From Portibacter marinus (lineage in GTDB: Bacteria; Bacteroidota; Bacteroidia; Chitinophagales; Saprospiraceae): a DNA stretch of 64,000 nucleotides. How positions within the stretch are numbered: position 1 is the stretch's first letter; every line of letters begins with the position of its first letter. The notes under the pieces were generated by a model. It was not told where the DNA came from and did no database searches. It worked only from the letters and a program-made list of their open reading frames with translations. The DNA lies in NCBI RefSeq assembly GCF_021533195.1, contig NZ_JAJNKB010000002.1:186001-250000 (forward strand), read 5' to 3'. Below, piece after piece: positions 54,821-64,000 of this stretch. The translations under genes and the position numbers were made by a program.

Positions 54821-55722
54821 AAATGGTGAGAATAAATCTGAGTATAATTATACTGTTCATGGGACTAAACTTAGTAGCCCAGGAGCTTGATTTTAACGTC
54901 AAGGTCATAGCAAGCCCGAGTTTAAGCCAGGTTGATCCGAAAATTTTTAACAGCTTAGAAGGACAGATTGAGGAATTCATTAATAACACCAAATGGACCG
55001 ATGATGAATTTGAAGAAGAAGAAAGGATCAAAGGCAACTTACAAATCACCATAACAGAAGATATTTCTCCAACCTCTTTTGTCGCAGACATATTAATCCA
55101 ATCGATTAGACCGGTTTTTAACTCTGACTATAGTACTCAGGTTATCAATTACAAAGATGAAGGCATTCCATTTACCTATGTGCAACTACAACCGCTGGAA
55201 AATAATGTGAATGATTACAAGGACAATCTTTCGTCGGTACTTCTCTTTTATGTTTACTATGTGCTGGGAGTAGACTATGATACATTTTCTCCAATGGGCG
55301 GTGAAAGATTCCTGCAAATGGCAAGAAACATTGCTTCCATCGTCCCTCCGGGCTCTGGAGGAAATGGTTGGAGTATTTCTGTGAGGGACAGTAGAACCAC
55401 CATTATCGAGACTTTACTAAATCCTAGATCCAGGAGAGTACGAGAAGCGTATTACTATTATCACAGGTTGGGATTAGATGAGGCCTCAGGGGATTTGGGA
55501 AAGGCGAAGGCTTCCATGGTTTCGGCCATAAAGGATGTTCAGGCAGTGAATGCTGCCGCTCCTAATTCAATGGCGGTGCAGATGTTTATGGATGCCAAGC
55601 GAAAGGAAATTGTAGAGATATTTAAACAATCAGATACCAGGCAGATTTCTCAAATGTATGACATGCTTACTGAAATAGACCCTTCCCAGGCAAAGGTGTA
55701 TAATGAACTAAGACAAAAGTAA
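54817..55722 (+). CDS. DUF4835 protein, PorD-like type IX secretion component
   Basis: The 301-residue exported protein has a signal peptide ending near AQE and the DUF4835 pattern: ELDFNVKVIAS, the FINNTKWTDDEFEEEERI segment and YYVLGVDYDTFSPMGGERF. The family is annotated as PorD in type IX secretion, though its role is not clear to me. The presence of a T9SS cargo gene nearby (57877-59001) agrees. It overlaps coaBC by 4 nt and purN by 1 nt. Confidence 0.85.
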   Translation: MKMVRINLSIIILFMGLNLVAQELDFNVKVIASPSLSQVDPKIFNSLEGQIEEFINNTKWTDDEFEEEERIKGNLQITITEDISPTSFVADILIQSIRPVFNSDYSTQVINYKDEGIPFTYVQLQPLENNVNDYKDNLSSVLLFYVYYVLGVDYDTFSPMGGERFLQMARNIASIVPPGSGGNGWSISVRDSRTTIIETLLNPRSRRVREAYYYYHRLGLDEASGDLGKAKASMVSAIKDVQAVNAAAPNSMAVQMFMDAKRKEIVEIFKQSDTRQISQMYDMLTEIDPSQAKVYNELRQK

Positions 55723-56306
55723 TGACCAACATTGCCATCTGGGCTTCAGGAACTGGATCCAATGCACAAGCCATTATCGATTATTTTAGGGAAAATGATC
55801 ATGTGAATATAGCCATGATCGTCAGCAATCGAAAGCAAGCTGGAGTAATAGACAAAGCTGTAAAAGAGGGTATCCCTTACGTTTATTTTTCTAAAAATCA
55901 GATAGATACCAATGATGGTGTTTTGGATAAGCTGGCTAGTTCGAAAATTGAGGTAATTGTTTTAGCTGGCTTCTTGTTAAAAATTCCATCTTATCTTATT
56001 AGAGCTTTTACAGATAGAATTCTGAACATTCATCCTGCATTGCTACCCAAATATGGCGGAAAAGGCATGTATGGAAGTCATGTACACCAGGCTGTATATG
56101 ACCAGAAAGAAACAGAATCAGGAATCAGTATCCATCTCGTTAATGAGCATTATGACGAAGGCAAAATCTTGTTTCAAGCCAGTACTGATCTGACACCAGA
56201 TGACCGACCATCGGATATTGGCCGAAAGGTTTTAGAATTAGAGCACTACTATTATCCTAGAGTGATAGAAGCTTTCGTGGAAAATGCTCTGCCACAAGCT
56301 GATTAG
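55722..56306 (+). CDS. purN: Phosphoribosylglycinamide formyltransferase
   Basis: The 194-residue enzyme formylates GAR with 10-formyl-THF in purine synthesis. The phosphate-binding loop GTGSNAQAI and the catalytic Asn and His in LNIHPALLPKYGG are present, and the Asp lies in NEHYDEGKI. Many Bacteroidota carry recN after the DUF4835 gene; here purN is in that position with a 1-nt overlap. Confidence 0.93.
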   Translation: MTNIAIWASGTGSNAQAIIDYFRENDHVNIAMIVSNRKQAGVIDKAVKEGIPYVYFSKNQIDTNDGVLDKLASSKIEVIVLAGFLLKIPSYLIRAFTDRILNIHPALLPKYGGKGMYGSHVHQAVYDQKETESGISIHLVNEHYDEGKILFQASTDLTPDDRPSDIGRKVLELEHYYYPRVIEAFVENALPQAD

Positions 56307-56315
56307 CCGCCCAAC

Positions 56316-57188
56316 TTAAGTCCTGATGATATGGCCAAATCTTTCATTGAAGCCAGCTATACCCTGAAGACCTCCTGTATGAATGGCCAGAATGGGTCGA
56401 TCGGGGTCAAACTTTTCTCTATTTATTAAATCCTTTATTCCATAAAACATCTTACCTGTATAAATTGGATCTAGTGGGATAGGGAATAAGTTAATAAAAT
56501 CGATCAATTCGCTATTCCATTTGCCATATCCACCAAAGTGAAATTCATCATGCAGTATATATCGACTGGCTTCTATTCTCAAATGTCTACATTTTAGTAG
56601 GAATTCCATCTCAAATGAGGGGAACTTTAATGCAGAGAAGATGTGAAGATTAGAGTTGGGCTTTAGGTTGGACATTATACCAAGGCTCGTGCCCCCTGAA
56701 CCATAAGGAACGCAGATTTGCACATCCTGAAGTTCGATTTCCGTCATCATTTCGCCTACTCCTTTCAAAGCAAGATCATTAGTACCGCCTTCAGGTATAA
56801 CATATGCCTCCGGCCATTCTGAAAAATAGGTTTGATTCTTTATCGTCCTGTATTCGGTTCTGGTAACAAATCGAATTTCAGCTCCGAATTCTTCAACGTG
56901 ATCTAGCGTAGGATTATTCACTTCTTCTCCCCGGATGAAGAGGATGAGTCTTAGTTTGAAATAATGACACGCAAATGCAAGGGCATGAATATGATTAGAA
57001 TAGGCACCTCCAAAACTGACCACCAACTGATGCCCCTGGTTTTCTAGGTTAACCAGATTGTATTTTAATTTTCTGAATTTATTACCTGATAGGGAAGGAT
57101 GAATAAGATCCTCTCTCTTAATGAGGACCTTTCTGCCAGCGATTTCAACTTCAGATATAGGACTTGGAATATTGAGCTCTAGGTTCAC
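56316..57188 (-). CDS. PLP-dependent ACC deaminase/D-cysteine desulfhydrase family protein
   Basis: The 290-residue fold-type II PLP enzyme has the Lys Schiff-base segment HPSLSGNKFRKLKYNL and GGAYSNHIHALAFAC. A glycine-rich phosphate loop (VPYGSGGTSLGI) follows. It could be ACC deaminase or D-cysteine desulfhydrase; sequence alone does not decide. The frame opens at a GTG (57212), but that lies within a terminator; the GTG at 57188, after a -7 box, is more likely and may be nearly leaderless. Confidence 0.82.
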   Translation of the reverse strand: MNLELNIPSPISEVEIAGRKVLIKREDLIHPSLSGNKFRKLKYNLVNLENQGHQLVVSFGGAYSNHIHALAFACHYFKLRLILFIRGEEVNNPTLDHVEEFGAEIRFVTRTEYRTIKNQTYFSEWPEAYVIPEGGTNDLALKGVGEMMTEIELQDVQICVPYGSGGTSLGIMSNLKPNSNLHIFSALKFPSFEMEFLLKCRHLRIEASRYILHDEFHFGGYGKWNSELIDFINLFPIPLDPIYTGKMFYGIKDLINREKFDPDRPILAIHTGGLQGIAGFNERFGHIIRT

Positions 57189-57193
57189 ATGAG

Positions 57194-57201
57194 CAAAGAT
57201 A
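57194..57201 (-). promoter_or_regulatory. Predicted -7 box for the ACC-deaminase-family gene
   Basis: On the minus strand this is TATCTTTG, an exact TAnnTTTG match. It ends 5 nt before the GTG at 57188, so the transcript could begin at or next to the start codon. Confidence 0.4.
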
Positions 57202-57228
57202 AAAAAAGCCACTTCCCGGAAAAGTGGC
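57201..57228 (-). terminator. Rho-independent terminator of the outer-membrane protein gene
   Basis: On the minus strand, GCCACTT and AAGTGGC form a 7-bp stem (plus-strand arms 57208-57214 and 57222-57228) with a CCGGG-containing loop, followed by seven T residues. It lies 8 nt after the stop codon at 57236. Confidence 0.8.
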
Positions 57229-57235
57229 CATCATG

Positions 57236-57796
57236 TTATCGGCCCCAGGACCACCCAAACTTTGCTCTTAATCCAAAATATGGACCTGATAAATCTTTAT
57301 CGCTAACAGCCTCCAGTTGAGAGCCACTTATAATTCTGTATCCTCCATCAACACTTAATCTCAACCATCTCAGCACATTCACTTCAAGGGCAATTGCAGG
57401 TTGAATGCTGATTCCCTTCCCCTCATTTTCTCCATCTATCCGAATGTTTCCATTTCCGATGCTGGTATAGAAAAAAGGGTGGATAGGTTTATATGAAATA
57501 GGTGAATATCCTACTAAAAAATCATTCGAACCCAAGGTCACTCTTGAATCGTTGATAATGGTATTCAATTCGTAGTTGCTCCAGCCAATTAAAACCTTTT
57601 TACTGATCTCGAACGTAAAGTAGCCACCGCTGAAATAATCGAAGTCATTGGAGGAGGTGTTAAAATTAGATGTAGTCCCGCCCCAGATTCCAGTAAGTCT
57701 CAGCCCACTGTTACTAAAAATGGTCTGGTCTTTCTGAGCATTCAAGCATAAGCAAAAGATGGCAAGGGTTAAAGCGAGTAATGTTTTCTTCATCAT
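57236..57796 (-). CDS. Small outer-membrane beta-barrel-like protein, unknown
   Basis: The 186-residue product has a signal peptide (MMKKTLLALTLAIFCLCLNAQ) and alternating strands suited to an eight-stranded barrel, including FTFEISKKVLIGWSNYEL and a C-terminal YFGLRAKFGWSWGR. The ATG at 57796 is chosen over an upstream in-frame start at 57943 that would bury the signal peptide. No specific family is recognised. The T9SS cargo gene lies upstream on the same strand. Confidence 0.65.
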   Translation of the reverse strand: MMKKTLLALTLAIFCLCLNAQKDQTIFSNSGLRLTGIWGGTTSNFNTSSNDFDYFSGGYFTFEISKKVLIGWSNYELNTIINDSRVTLGSNDFLVGYSPISYKPIHPFFYTSIGNGNIRIDGENEGKGISIQPAIALEVNVLRWLRLSVDGGYRIISGSQLEAVSDKDLSGPYFGLRAKFGWSWGR

Positions 57797-57876
57797 TTCT
57801 TGTGTTTGATTAATAGACACCAACAAGACGAGAGGGTTGCATGAAATGTTACTATAACTACTCAGAATTTTGAAAA

Positions 57877-59001
57877 TCAAGGAGTGACTATTACCAACCT
57901 TTTTGTTGTTATGCGTACTCCTTGGGCATCTGTGATGGCCCACAAATAAGTACCTTTACCGAGGAAGCTAAAATTGTATTTGGTAGAAGATAGCTTTCGA
58001 TTGATGTCAAGTTCATCTCCCCAGAGTTTTTTCCCTATGATATTAAAAACTTCGAAATAATACTTTCCTGGCTCTAGATTCATCAATTCTAATTTCACAT
58101 CTCCATAGGTTGGATTAGGTGATAAAATCAAACGCTTTTCGTCAGTATTAGCAGGAACGTAATTGTCAATAGTGCCAGGTGCTTTAACCTCAATATTTTT
58201 GATTGATCCATTTTCATTCAGTAAAATAGAAGCCAAAGGTAGTGGTTCTTCATTGGCATAAAAGACATATGACTTTTGCGTCACGGTGCCGAGAAGCTCA
58301 CCAGTGGGGTCCAGTATATAATCGTTAATTTTTGACCACTTTCCAGCACTGTAGATCTCAAGCGAAGTCGTTGTCCTGGAAGTAATTTCCTGTCGAAGAA
58401 CATCAAAACGGTCATATGGTAAAAATAGCGTACCGGATGCATCTACTCTGAAATCCCTTACTTCACTCACTTTTAGTCTGAGAGAATCTGCTGTAATCGG
58501 AAGTTTCTTCTGGATCAATTGTGGAATTTGGTTGCCAGGCATATAGAAAAAGATGTTTGAGCGATCCGTTTTTTCTGATCGATAGGAAAGAGGGCCGTAC
58601 GCTACCAACTTAGGCGATTCATATTTTGCAAAAACGATAAAGTCACTGTTAAGCGGATGAGGTCTTTGAATGGCCACTTCATATAATTCATCTCCCTGCC
58701 TCTTGAATAAGCGATAGATCTTATTTCCGGAATGAATGAAAAAATCATAATCAAGCGCATTAAAGATAAGAACAGGATCCGGCGGTAACATGGTGGTCTG
58801 ATAGATCAGACCCGAATTAAGCGTACTGAAATCCCATTCCTGATCGGTCCCTTGTCTTCCGAGATTCACTTCCGGCATATCATCAATAAAAGTATTGTAA
58901 ACATCATTTACCTTAGGGAGAATACCTTCATCGATAGTGATCTGGCCTTTCAGGAGCACAGGCAGTATAAATATGATTACAAATACACTTCTTTTCATCA
59001 T
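57877..59001 (-). CDS. Secreted protein with type IX (T9SS type A) sorting domain
   Basis: The 374-residue protein has a signal peptide (FVIIFILPVLLKG) and a large beta-rich body of unknown type. Its C-terminal 75 residues match the T9SS type A sorting signal: LILSPNPTYGDVKLEL, then YYFEVFNIIGKKL, GKGTYLWAITDAQG and TKRLVIVTP. It should be exported across the outer membrane and either anchored or released. ATG at 59001 is preferred over a GTG at 59010. Confidence 0.85.
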   Translation of the reverse strand: MMKRSVFVIIFILPVLLKGQITIDEGILPKVNDVYNTFIDDMPEVNLGRQGTDQEWDFSTLNSGLIYQTTMLPPDPVLIFNALDYDFFIHSGNKIYRLFKRQGDELYEVAIQRPHPLNSDFIVFAKYESPKLVAYGPLSYRSEKTDRSNIFFYMPGNQIPQLIQKKLPITADSLRLKVSEVRDFRVDASGTLFLPYDRFDVLRQEITSRTTTSLEIYSAGKWSKINDYILDPTGELLGTVTQKSYVFYANEEPLPLASILLNENGSIKNIEVKAPGTIDNYVPANTDEKRLILSPNPTYGDVKLELMNLEPGKYYFEVFNIIGKKLWGDELDINRKLSSTKYNFSFLGKGTYLWAITDAQGVRITTKRLVIVTP

Positions 59002-59098
59002 TGCACGCACGAAACTACAAAAGTAATCGCCCAGATAGAACTACCCAAATGATTAATTTATTTTAATACATTCTTTTATACTAATGTGTTCAAAGTGT

Positions 59099-60907
59099 CT
59101 ACAACCTTTGTAATTCTAAATTTTTTAGATACTCTCCATCCGACTGCATCAAGTCCTCATGGCTGCCCGACTGAAGAATGCGACCTTCTTTCATGACAAC
59201 GATAAGATCTGCATTTTGAATGGTGGAAAATTTATGTGCGATAGTGATCACCGTTCTGTTTTTCATGGCTTTTTCCAGTGCCTGCTGAACAAGTGCTTCG
59301 GATTCTGCATCCAGAGCGGAAGTAGCTTCATCAAGAATGAGAATATCTGGATCTTTTAGGATAGCGCGCGCTATGGTAATACGTTGGCGCTGTCCACCGC
59401 TTAACTTGGACCCTTTGTCCCCTACGATGGTGTCGTAACCGTAGTCTAGTTCCATAATAAAATCATGTGCATTAGCCACTTTTGCGGCCTGGATGATTTC
59501 ATCTTCGCTTTTATCTTCCATACCGAAACAAATATTATTGCTTATGGTATCGTGGAATAGTGTAGGTTCCTGGGAAACTATGCCATAAAGATTTCTAAGA
59601 CTTTTCAGATCGATGCTTTTAATAGGGATGTGGTCGACTAAAATATCGCCCTGATTTATTTCATAGAATCTGGGAAGCAAGTTGACCAGAGTAGTTTTTC
59701 CCGACCCTGAAGCTCCTACCAATGCATAATGTTTGCCCTTGTGGATCGTCAGATTGACGTCATCCAACACTTTTATATCTGAGTTGGGAAAACTAAACGT
59801 CAAATCCTTTATCTCAATCTTTTCAGTTAATTCGTCTTTTATTACTCCATTTTTTTCTGACAGAATAATATTTTGGAGATCATATATGGACTGTATTCGT
59901 TCCAAGGCCGCTGTGCCTTTTTGAATATTATAATATGCAGATGAAAATAATTTAGATGGTTCTATAACCTGATAAAAGGCAAAAATAAAGGCGAAAAAAG
60001 TCTCAGGCTCTAATCGATCACTGAAGACCAGAGTAGATCCATAATAAAGTAGAACGGTAACTACTGTGATGCCTAAAAATTCTGAAAGGGGAGAGGAAAG
60101 ATCCCTTCTCCAGATAATCCTTGTAAGCGTACGCATATAACTATCATTGACTTTCCCGAATTTATTCAACTGTGTCTTTTCAGCATTAAATCCTTTGACG
60201 GTTCGGATATTACCAATGCTTTCTTCCGTTACGCTAATCATTTCACCTAGCTTGCTTTGGGCGGCATGTGATTGTTTCTTTAATGATTTAGAAATACCGC
60301 CTATGATGACTACTGTGATCAATAGGAGCACAAAAACAAATGTGGTCAACTGCGGACTGACATATATCATGAATAATAGGCTGCCGATGATGATGAGCGG
60401 AGCTTTAAAAATGGCTTCGACCACATTGAGGATACTGGCCTCCACTTCTTGTACGTCCGAACTCATTCGACTGATCAGATCCCCTCTTTTTTCATTTGAA
60501 TAAAATGACAACGGTAATTCCATATATTTACTCATTAATTGACTCCGAATATCTCTGATGATACCGTTTCTTGCAGGTGCTAAAAAAAATAGTGCCAGGT
60601 ATCGAAAGACATTTTTTAGCAGAAAAACGACCAGGAAAAAGAGGCAGATGTAAAGGAGTGCCTCTTTACGATCCAGCGAATTGATGATATCCGAAAAATA
60701 ATATTCAATATAGGCCATCACATCTGTGGAAGAACTGGGTTCTTCCAAAACCTTAGGAGTTTTCTGAAAAAGAATCTGAAAGAAAGGAATGATGAGTGGG
60801 ATCGAAAAAACGGCAAAAACAGCCATCAGAATGTTAGCCCCTATGGCTGCTATCACATGAGATTTATAATGAGCAAAGTAGCCTATTAAATCTTTAATCC
60901 CTTTCAT
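59099..60907 (-). CDS. ABC exporter, MsbA-like half transporter
   Basis: The 602-residue protein fuses a six-helix transmembrane domain (about 15-320) to an ATPase: Walker [12 protein letters not shown]-loop SQEPTLF, signature LSGGQRQR, Walker [13 protein letters not shown] and H-loop IAHK. MsbA-type lipid or multidrug export is likely; the substrate is not resolved. The start overlaps the 3' end of accC by 14 nt, so it is probably in the same transcript. Confidence 0.88.
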   Translation of the reverse strand: MKGIKDLIGYFAHYKSHVIAAIGANILMAVFAVFSIPLIIPFFQILFQKTPKVLEEPSSSTDVMAYIEYYFSDIINSLDRKEALLYICLFFLVVFLLKNVFRYLALFFLAPARNGIIRDIRSQLMSKYMELPLSFYSNEKRGDLISRMSSDVQEVEASILNVVEAIFKAPLIIIGSLLFMIYVSPQLTTFVFVLLLITVVIIGGISKSLKKQSHAAQSKLGEMISVTEESIGNIRTVKGFNAEKTQLNKFGKVNDSYMRTLTRIIWRRDLSSPLSEFLGITVVTVLLYYGSTLVFSDRLEPETFFAFIFAFYQVIEPSKLFSSAYYNIQKGTAALERIQSIYDLQNIILSEKNGVIKDELTEKIEIKDLTFSFPNSDIKVLDDVNLTIHKGKHYALVGASGSGKTTLVNLLPRFYEINQGDILVDHIPIKSIDLKSLRNLYGIVSQEPTLFHDTISNNICFGMEDKSEDEIIQAAKVANAHDFIMELDYGYDTIVGDKGSKLSGGQRQRITIARAILKDPDILILDEATSALDAESEALVQQALEKAMKNRTVITIAHKFSTIQNADLIVVMKEGRILQSGSHEDLMQSDGEYLKNLELQRL

Positions 60908-62240
60908 TTAGGCGAAAAGTATCCATGAAGGAAGTATCAAAATTTCCTTCTATAAAGTTCTTGTCTTCCATCAATTGTTTATGAAATGGGATGGTCGTCT
61001 TGATCCCTTCTATGATGAATTCATTCAAAGCTCGTCTCATTTTCGTTATACATTCTTGCCTGGTTTGAGCTTTGCAGATCAATTTTGCAATCATAGAGTC
61101 ATAATACGGTGGAACAGTATATCCAGCATAAACGTGGGTATCTACTCTGACGCCATGCCCTTTTGAAGAATGAAAAGACTCAATTTTGCCGGGACTCGGC
61201 CTAAATCCATTGTAGGGATCCTCAGCATTGATCCGACATTCTATAGCGTGTAATTGCGGAATGTAATTCTCGCCGGTCAACTTTTCACCTGCAGCCACTT
61301 TGATTTGCTCTTTAATCAGATCGTGGTCAATCACCTCCTCTGTTACCGGATGTTCCACTTGTATTCTGGTATTCATTTCCATAAAGTAAAACTTACGATA
61401 CTTATCCACCAGGAATTCAACAGTTCCGACACCTTCATAGTTAATACATTCTCCTGCACGTATGGCCGCTTTTCCCATTTCTTCTCTGAGCTCATCGGTC
61501 ATGAAAGGTGAGGGAGATTCTTCGACTAATTTCTGATGCCTCCTTTGAATGGAGCAGTCTCTTTCTGAAAGATGAATTACCTTTCCATGCTGATCTCCTA
61601 TGATCTGAATTTCAATATGACGAGGTTCTTCCACAAATTTCTCAACATAGATCCCATCGTTACCAAAAGAAGATTTGGCTTCCTTTCGGGCACTGTCCCA
61701 CATCTCCTCAAACTTATCCTCAGACTTGACAATTCGCATACCCTTTCCTCCGCCGCCTGCAGTGGCCTTGATCATGACAGGATATCCGATTTCTTTCGAA
61801 ATTTTCTGACCTTCCTTGACATCCTTAACCAGCCCATCTGATCCGGGAACTACTGGCACTCCGGCTTTGATCATTGTTTCTTTCGCAGTTACTTTATCTC
61901 CCATTTTACGGATCATTTCCGGCGTGGGACCTATGAATTTAATACCATATTGTTGGCAGACTTCCGCAAAATCTGCATTTTCTGCCAGGAATCCGTAGCC
62001 TGGATGAACAGCATCTGCATTGGTGATTTCCACCGCAGCCATGATTTTGGGAATGCTGAGATAGGAATCTGCAGAAGCGGGCGGTCCTATGCATACCGCT
62101 TCATCTGCAAATCGTACGTGCAGACTGTCTTTATCAGCTGTAGAATAAACAGCGACCGTAAGAATATCCATTTCCTTGCAGGTTCGAATGATTCTTAAGG
62201 CAATTTCTCCTCTATTAGCAATGAGAATTTTATTGAACAT
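60894..62240 (-). CDS. accC: Acetyl-CoA carboxylase biotin carboxylase subunit
   Basis: The 448-residue ATP-grasp enzyme carboxylates biotin on Acc[19 protein letters not shown] starts the N-terminal domain, and the ATP loop is [12 protein letters not shown]. The metal and substrate site [17 protein letters not shown] and the C-terminal FRPSPGKI are present. It follows accB by 14 nt on the minus strand, a classical accB-accC pair. Confidence 0.97.
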   Translation of the reverse strand: MFNKILIANRGEIALRIIRTCKEMDILTVAVYSTADKDSLHVRFADEAVCIGPPASADSYLSIPKIMAAVEITNADAVHPGYGFLAENADFAEVCQQYGIKFIGPTPEMIRKMGDKVTAKETMIKAGVPVVPGSDGLVKDVKEGQKISKEIGYPVMIKATAGGGGKGMRIVKSEDKFEEMWDSARKEAKSSFGNDGIYVEKFVEEPRHIEIQIIGDQHGKVIHLSERDCSIQRRHQKLVEESPSPFMTDELREEMGKAAIRAGECINYEGVGTVEFLVDKYRKFYFMEMNTRIQVEHPVTEEVIDHDLIKEQIKVAAGEKLTGENYIPQLHAIECRINAEDPYNGFRPSPGKIESFHSSKGHGVRVDTHVYAGYTVPPYYDSMIAKLICKAQTRQECITKMRRALNEFIIEGIKTTIPFHKQLMEDKNFIEGNFDTSFMDTFRLNERD

Positions 62241-62254
62241 ATATGAGCATTAAT

Positions 62255-62764
62255 TTAACTAGGGTCAACCAGGAATAATACCTGATCGTATTCTACCGGA
62301 GATGCATCCTCTACCATGACTTTCACAACTTTGCCACCAACTTCGGATTCGATCTCATTAAAAAGTTTCATAGCTTCTACTATGCAAACAACTGATCCCT
62401 TTTCAATGGTATCACCAACTTTCACATAAGCTGGCTTGTCTGGAGAAGATGATCTGTAAAAAGTACCTACAATGGGAGACTTCACTTCCAGTAAGTTCGC
62501 ATCACTTCCCTTATTTTCCTTGGATTCTGTAGGTTTTAGATCTGGCACTGAATCTCGTGTTTGTGGGGCTGGGCTTGATGCGGCTGGAGCAGCTGCTGGA
62601 GGAGGAGTAAATTGGACTGCAGCAGGAGCTGGCGGATTTTTGCCTTTAATCATGTAGTTTTTAGTCCTAATATTGATTTTGAACTCACCTTCTTTGATTT
62701 TCACTTCAGTAAGTTCTGTTTTGTTGACCAATTTGATCAATTCAACGATTTCCTTGTAATTCAT
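62255..62764 (-). CDS. accB: Biotin carboxyl carrier protein of acetyl-CoA carboxylase
   Basis: The 169-residue carrier has an N-terminal helical segment (MNYKEIVELIKLVNKTELTEVKIKEGE), a Pro/Ala-rich linker (about 45-80) and a biotinyl domain with the biotinylated Lys in VCIVEAMKLFNEIES. It supplies carboxybiotin for malonyl-CoA synthesis. It lies 2 nt after efp and 14 nt before accC. Confidence 0.96.
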   Translation of the reverse strand: MNYKEIVELIKLVNKTELTEVKIKEGEFKINIRTKNYMIKGKNPPAPAAVQFTPPPAAAPAASSPAPQTRDSVPDLKPTESKENKGSDANLLEVKSPIVGTFYRSSSPDKPAYVKVGDTIEKGSVVCIVEAMKLFNEIESEVGGKVVKVMVEDASPVEYDQVLFLVDPS

Positions 62765-62766
62765 TG

Positions 62767-63333
62767 TTATTGTTTTGCTCTTTCGACGTAAGAAGAAGAT
62801 GCGGTATCAATTTTGATCTTATCTCCCTCATTAATAAATAATGGAACTCTTATTTCTGCGCCAGTTTCCACCGTTGCTGGTTTCATTGCATTGGTTGCAG
62901 TGTCTCCCTTTACACCTGGTTCTGTATAAGTAATTTCCAGGACGATATATTGAGGCATCTCCATAGTCAATGGAGTATTATCCTCAGTGTTAAATAAAAT
63001 TTCTACAATCGATCCTTCTTTTAACAAATCCGGAGCAGGTACAATTTCTCTTTGAAGCAAAATTTGTTCAAATGTTTCCTGATCCATAAAGTGAAGGCCC
63101 ATGTCATCGCTGTAGAGGTATTGAAAATTCTTGCGTTCTACTCTAACATCATCTATTTTATGTCCTGCCGGAAATGTATTATCGATTACTTTTCCGGAAG
63201 TCAGGCTTTTTAGCTTTGTTCTCACGAATGCATTTCCCTTACCCGGCTTAACATGCTGAAATTCAACCACTGAATAGATATCGTGGTTGTATTTGATACA
63301 TAATCCATTTCGAATATCTGAGGTACTTGCCAT
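62767..63333 (-). CDS. efp: Elongation factor P
   Basis: The 188-residue factor rescues ribosomes stalled at polyproline. It has the three OB/KOW-type domains; the tip loop is PGKG with Lys32 at the modifiable position. The C-terminal GDKIKIDTASSSYVERA matches the family. A Shine-Dalgarno-like AAAGGAG precedes the ATG, one of the few clear ones in this window. It is clustered with accB, accC and fabH, a common Bacteroidota arrangement. Confidence 0.96.
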   Translation of the reverse strand: MASTSDIRNGLCIKYNHDIYSVVEFQHVKPGKGNAFVRTKLKSLTSGKVIDNTFPAGHKIDDVRVERKNFQYLYSDDMGLHFMDQETFEQILLQREIVPAPDLLKEGSIVEILFNTEDNTPLTMEMPQYIVLEITYTEPGVKGDTATNAMKPATVETGAEIRVPLFINEGDKIKIDTASSSYVERAKQ

Positions 63334-63363
63334 TTTCTCCTTTAAAATATTTCTAAATATAAG

Positions 63364-64000
63364 TTAATATGCCCACTTTAATAAACTTGATCCCCAAGTA
63401 AATCCCCCACCAAAAGCAGTTAGTATTAAATGATCTCCTTTTTTCAATTGATCTTCGTAATCCCATAAACAAAGTGGGAGCGTCCCGGCAGTGGTGTTTC
63501 CGTATCTATGAATATTAACCATCACTCTTTCCATCGGGAAATCCGCAAATGCAGCAACCGAATTGATGATCCTCATATTGGCCTGATGGGGCACCAACCA
63601 ATCGATTTCATCTTTAGTAATATTATTTCTGTCAAATATTTGCTGAACCGTCTCAGTCATTCCTTTTACAGCAGCTTTAAATACCGGTCTGCCATCCTGA
63701 AAGACATAGTGCATCCCATTTTTTACCGTTTCTTCACTGGTGGGATTTAAGGATCCACCACCCTTCATATTCAAGAAGTGCCTTCCATTTCCGTCTCCTC
63801 TAAATACAGAATCGATTACGCCAAAACCCTCATCATTGGGCTCAAGCAAAACCGCTCCTCCTCCATCACCGAAGATTACACAAGTCGTTCTGTCTTTATA
63901 ATCAATAATGGAAGACATCACATCTAGACCGATTACAATCACTTTCTTTAATCTGCCACTCTCTATGTAGGTAGCACCAGAAGACAAAGCAAAAAGAAAA
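63364..64000 (-). CDS. fabH: 3-oxoacyl-ACP synthase III, N-terminus cut by window edge
   Basis: KAS III condenses acetyl-CoA with malonyl-ACP to start fatty acid synthesis. The frame is open to the window edge; the visible part begins FLFALSSGATYIESGRLKK, just after the catalytic Cys, which is outside. Catalytic His (LVPHQANMRI) and Asn (HRYGNTTAGT) are present, and the protein ends FGGGFTWGSSLLKW. It lies 30 nt upstream of efp. Confidence 0.95.
   Translation of the reverse strand, partial: FLFALSSGATYIESGRLKKVIVIGLDVMSSIIDYKDRTTCVIFGDGGGAVLLEPNDEGFGVIDSVFRGDGNGRHFLNMKGGGSLNPTSEETVKNGMHYVFQDGRPVFKAAVKGMTETVQQIFDRNNITKDEIDWLVPHQANMRIINSVAAFADFPMERVMVNIHRYGNTTAGTLPLCLWDYEDQLKKGDHLILTAFGGGFTWGSSLLKWAY

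Noticed and set aside
1-64000. tRNA, rRNA, insertion sequence, prophage or integrase
   Set aside because: No cloverleaf-like gene, transposase motif or phage structural gene was seen; gene content is housekeeping or typical chromosomal.

Overview
The window looks like a chromosomal segment from an aerobic member of the Bacteroidota (roughly 40% G+C by eye). Evidence: a protein with a type IX secretion sorting tail, a DUF4835 (PorD-like) gene, a TonB-dependent receptor with a carboxypeptidase-regulatory-like N-terminus, an alternative GlmU-family protein, a type B L31, the short Bacteroidota-type RNA polymerase omega next to bamD, several -7 promoter boxes of the form TAnnTTTG, and few Shine-Dalgarno sites. 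I cannot fix the family. I see no rRNA, tRNA, insertion sequence, prophage or CRISPR array. Both ends cut genes: an SGNH hydrolase at the left and fabH at the right.

Layout. 1-9.7 kb: SGNH hydrolase, UMF1-type transporter, TIP30-like oxidoreductase, small membrane and lipoprotein genes, an ABC-F ATPase and a large DUF5916 protein. 9.8-17.6 kb: a heme cluster, with hemA-hemC-hemE-hemF-hemL as a tightly overlapping minus-strand operon and hemH-hemG divergent from it; hemB and hemD are absent. 17.7-27.7 kb: 2-oxoglutarate dehydrogenase E2, membrane proteins, radC, a tandem hairpin repeat array, yraN, rpmE2, a run of GlmU-like, methyltransferase, TPR and EamA genes, and two small unknowns. 27.8-39.6 kb: M1 peptidase, PQQ dehydrogenase with a nested cytochrome c domain, CIA30 protein, acyl-CoA oxidase, fabG, M43-like protease, SDR, and an MlaE/MlaF lipid transporter pair.

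39.7-47.7 kb is the most distinctive part. Two DUF4382 lipoproteins flank a TonB-dependent receptor and a divergent feoA-feoB ferrous iron uptake operon. The second lipoprotein carries three near-identical, Cys-bounded 126-residue modules with a GYWKTHS motif, joined by linkers of 13 and 21 consecutive glutamates. It may be an undescribed surface cation-binding or adhesive protein.

47.8-64 kb: alpha/beta hydrolase, a lipoprotein pair (one with a TonB-C-like tail, one TPR), a membrane-anchored glutamate-synthase-like enzyme, a translationally coupled run bamD-rpoZ-coaBC-DUF4835-purN, a PLP deaminase-family gene, an outer membrane protein, a T9SS cargo protein, an MsbA-like exporter, and the fatty-acid/translation group accC-accB-efp-fabH on the minus strand. 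Many genes overlap by 1-4 nt (ATGA or TAATG), so translational coupling is a general theme. Several important genes appear to start with TTG or GTG (hemA, hemH, hemG, feoA, ABC-F).
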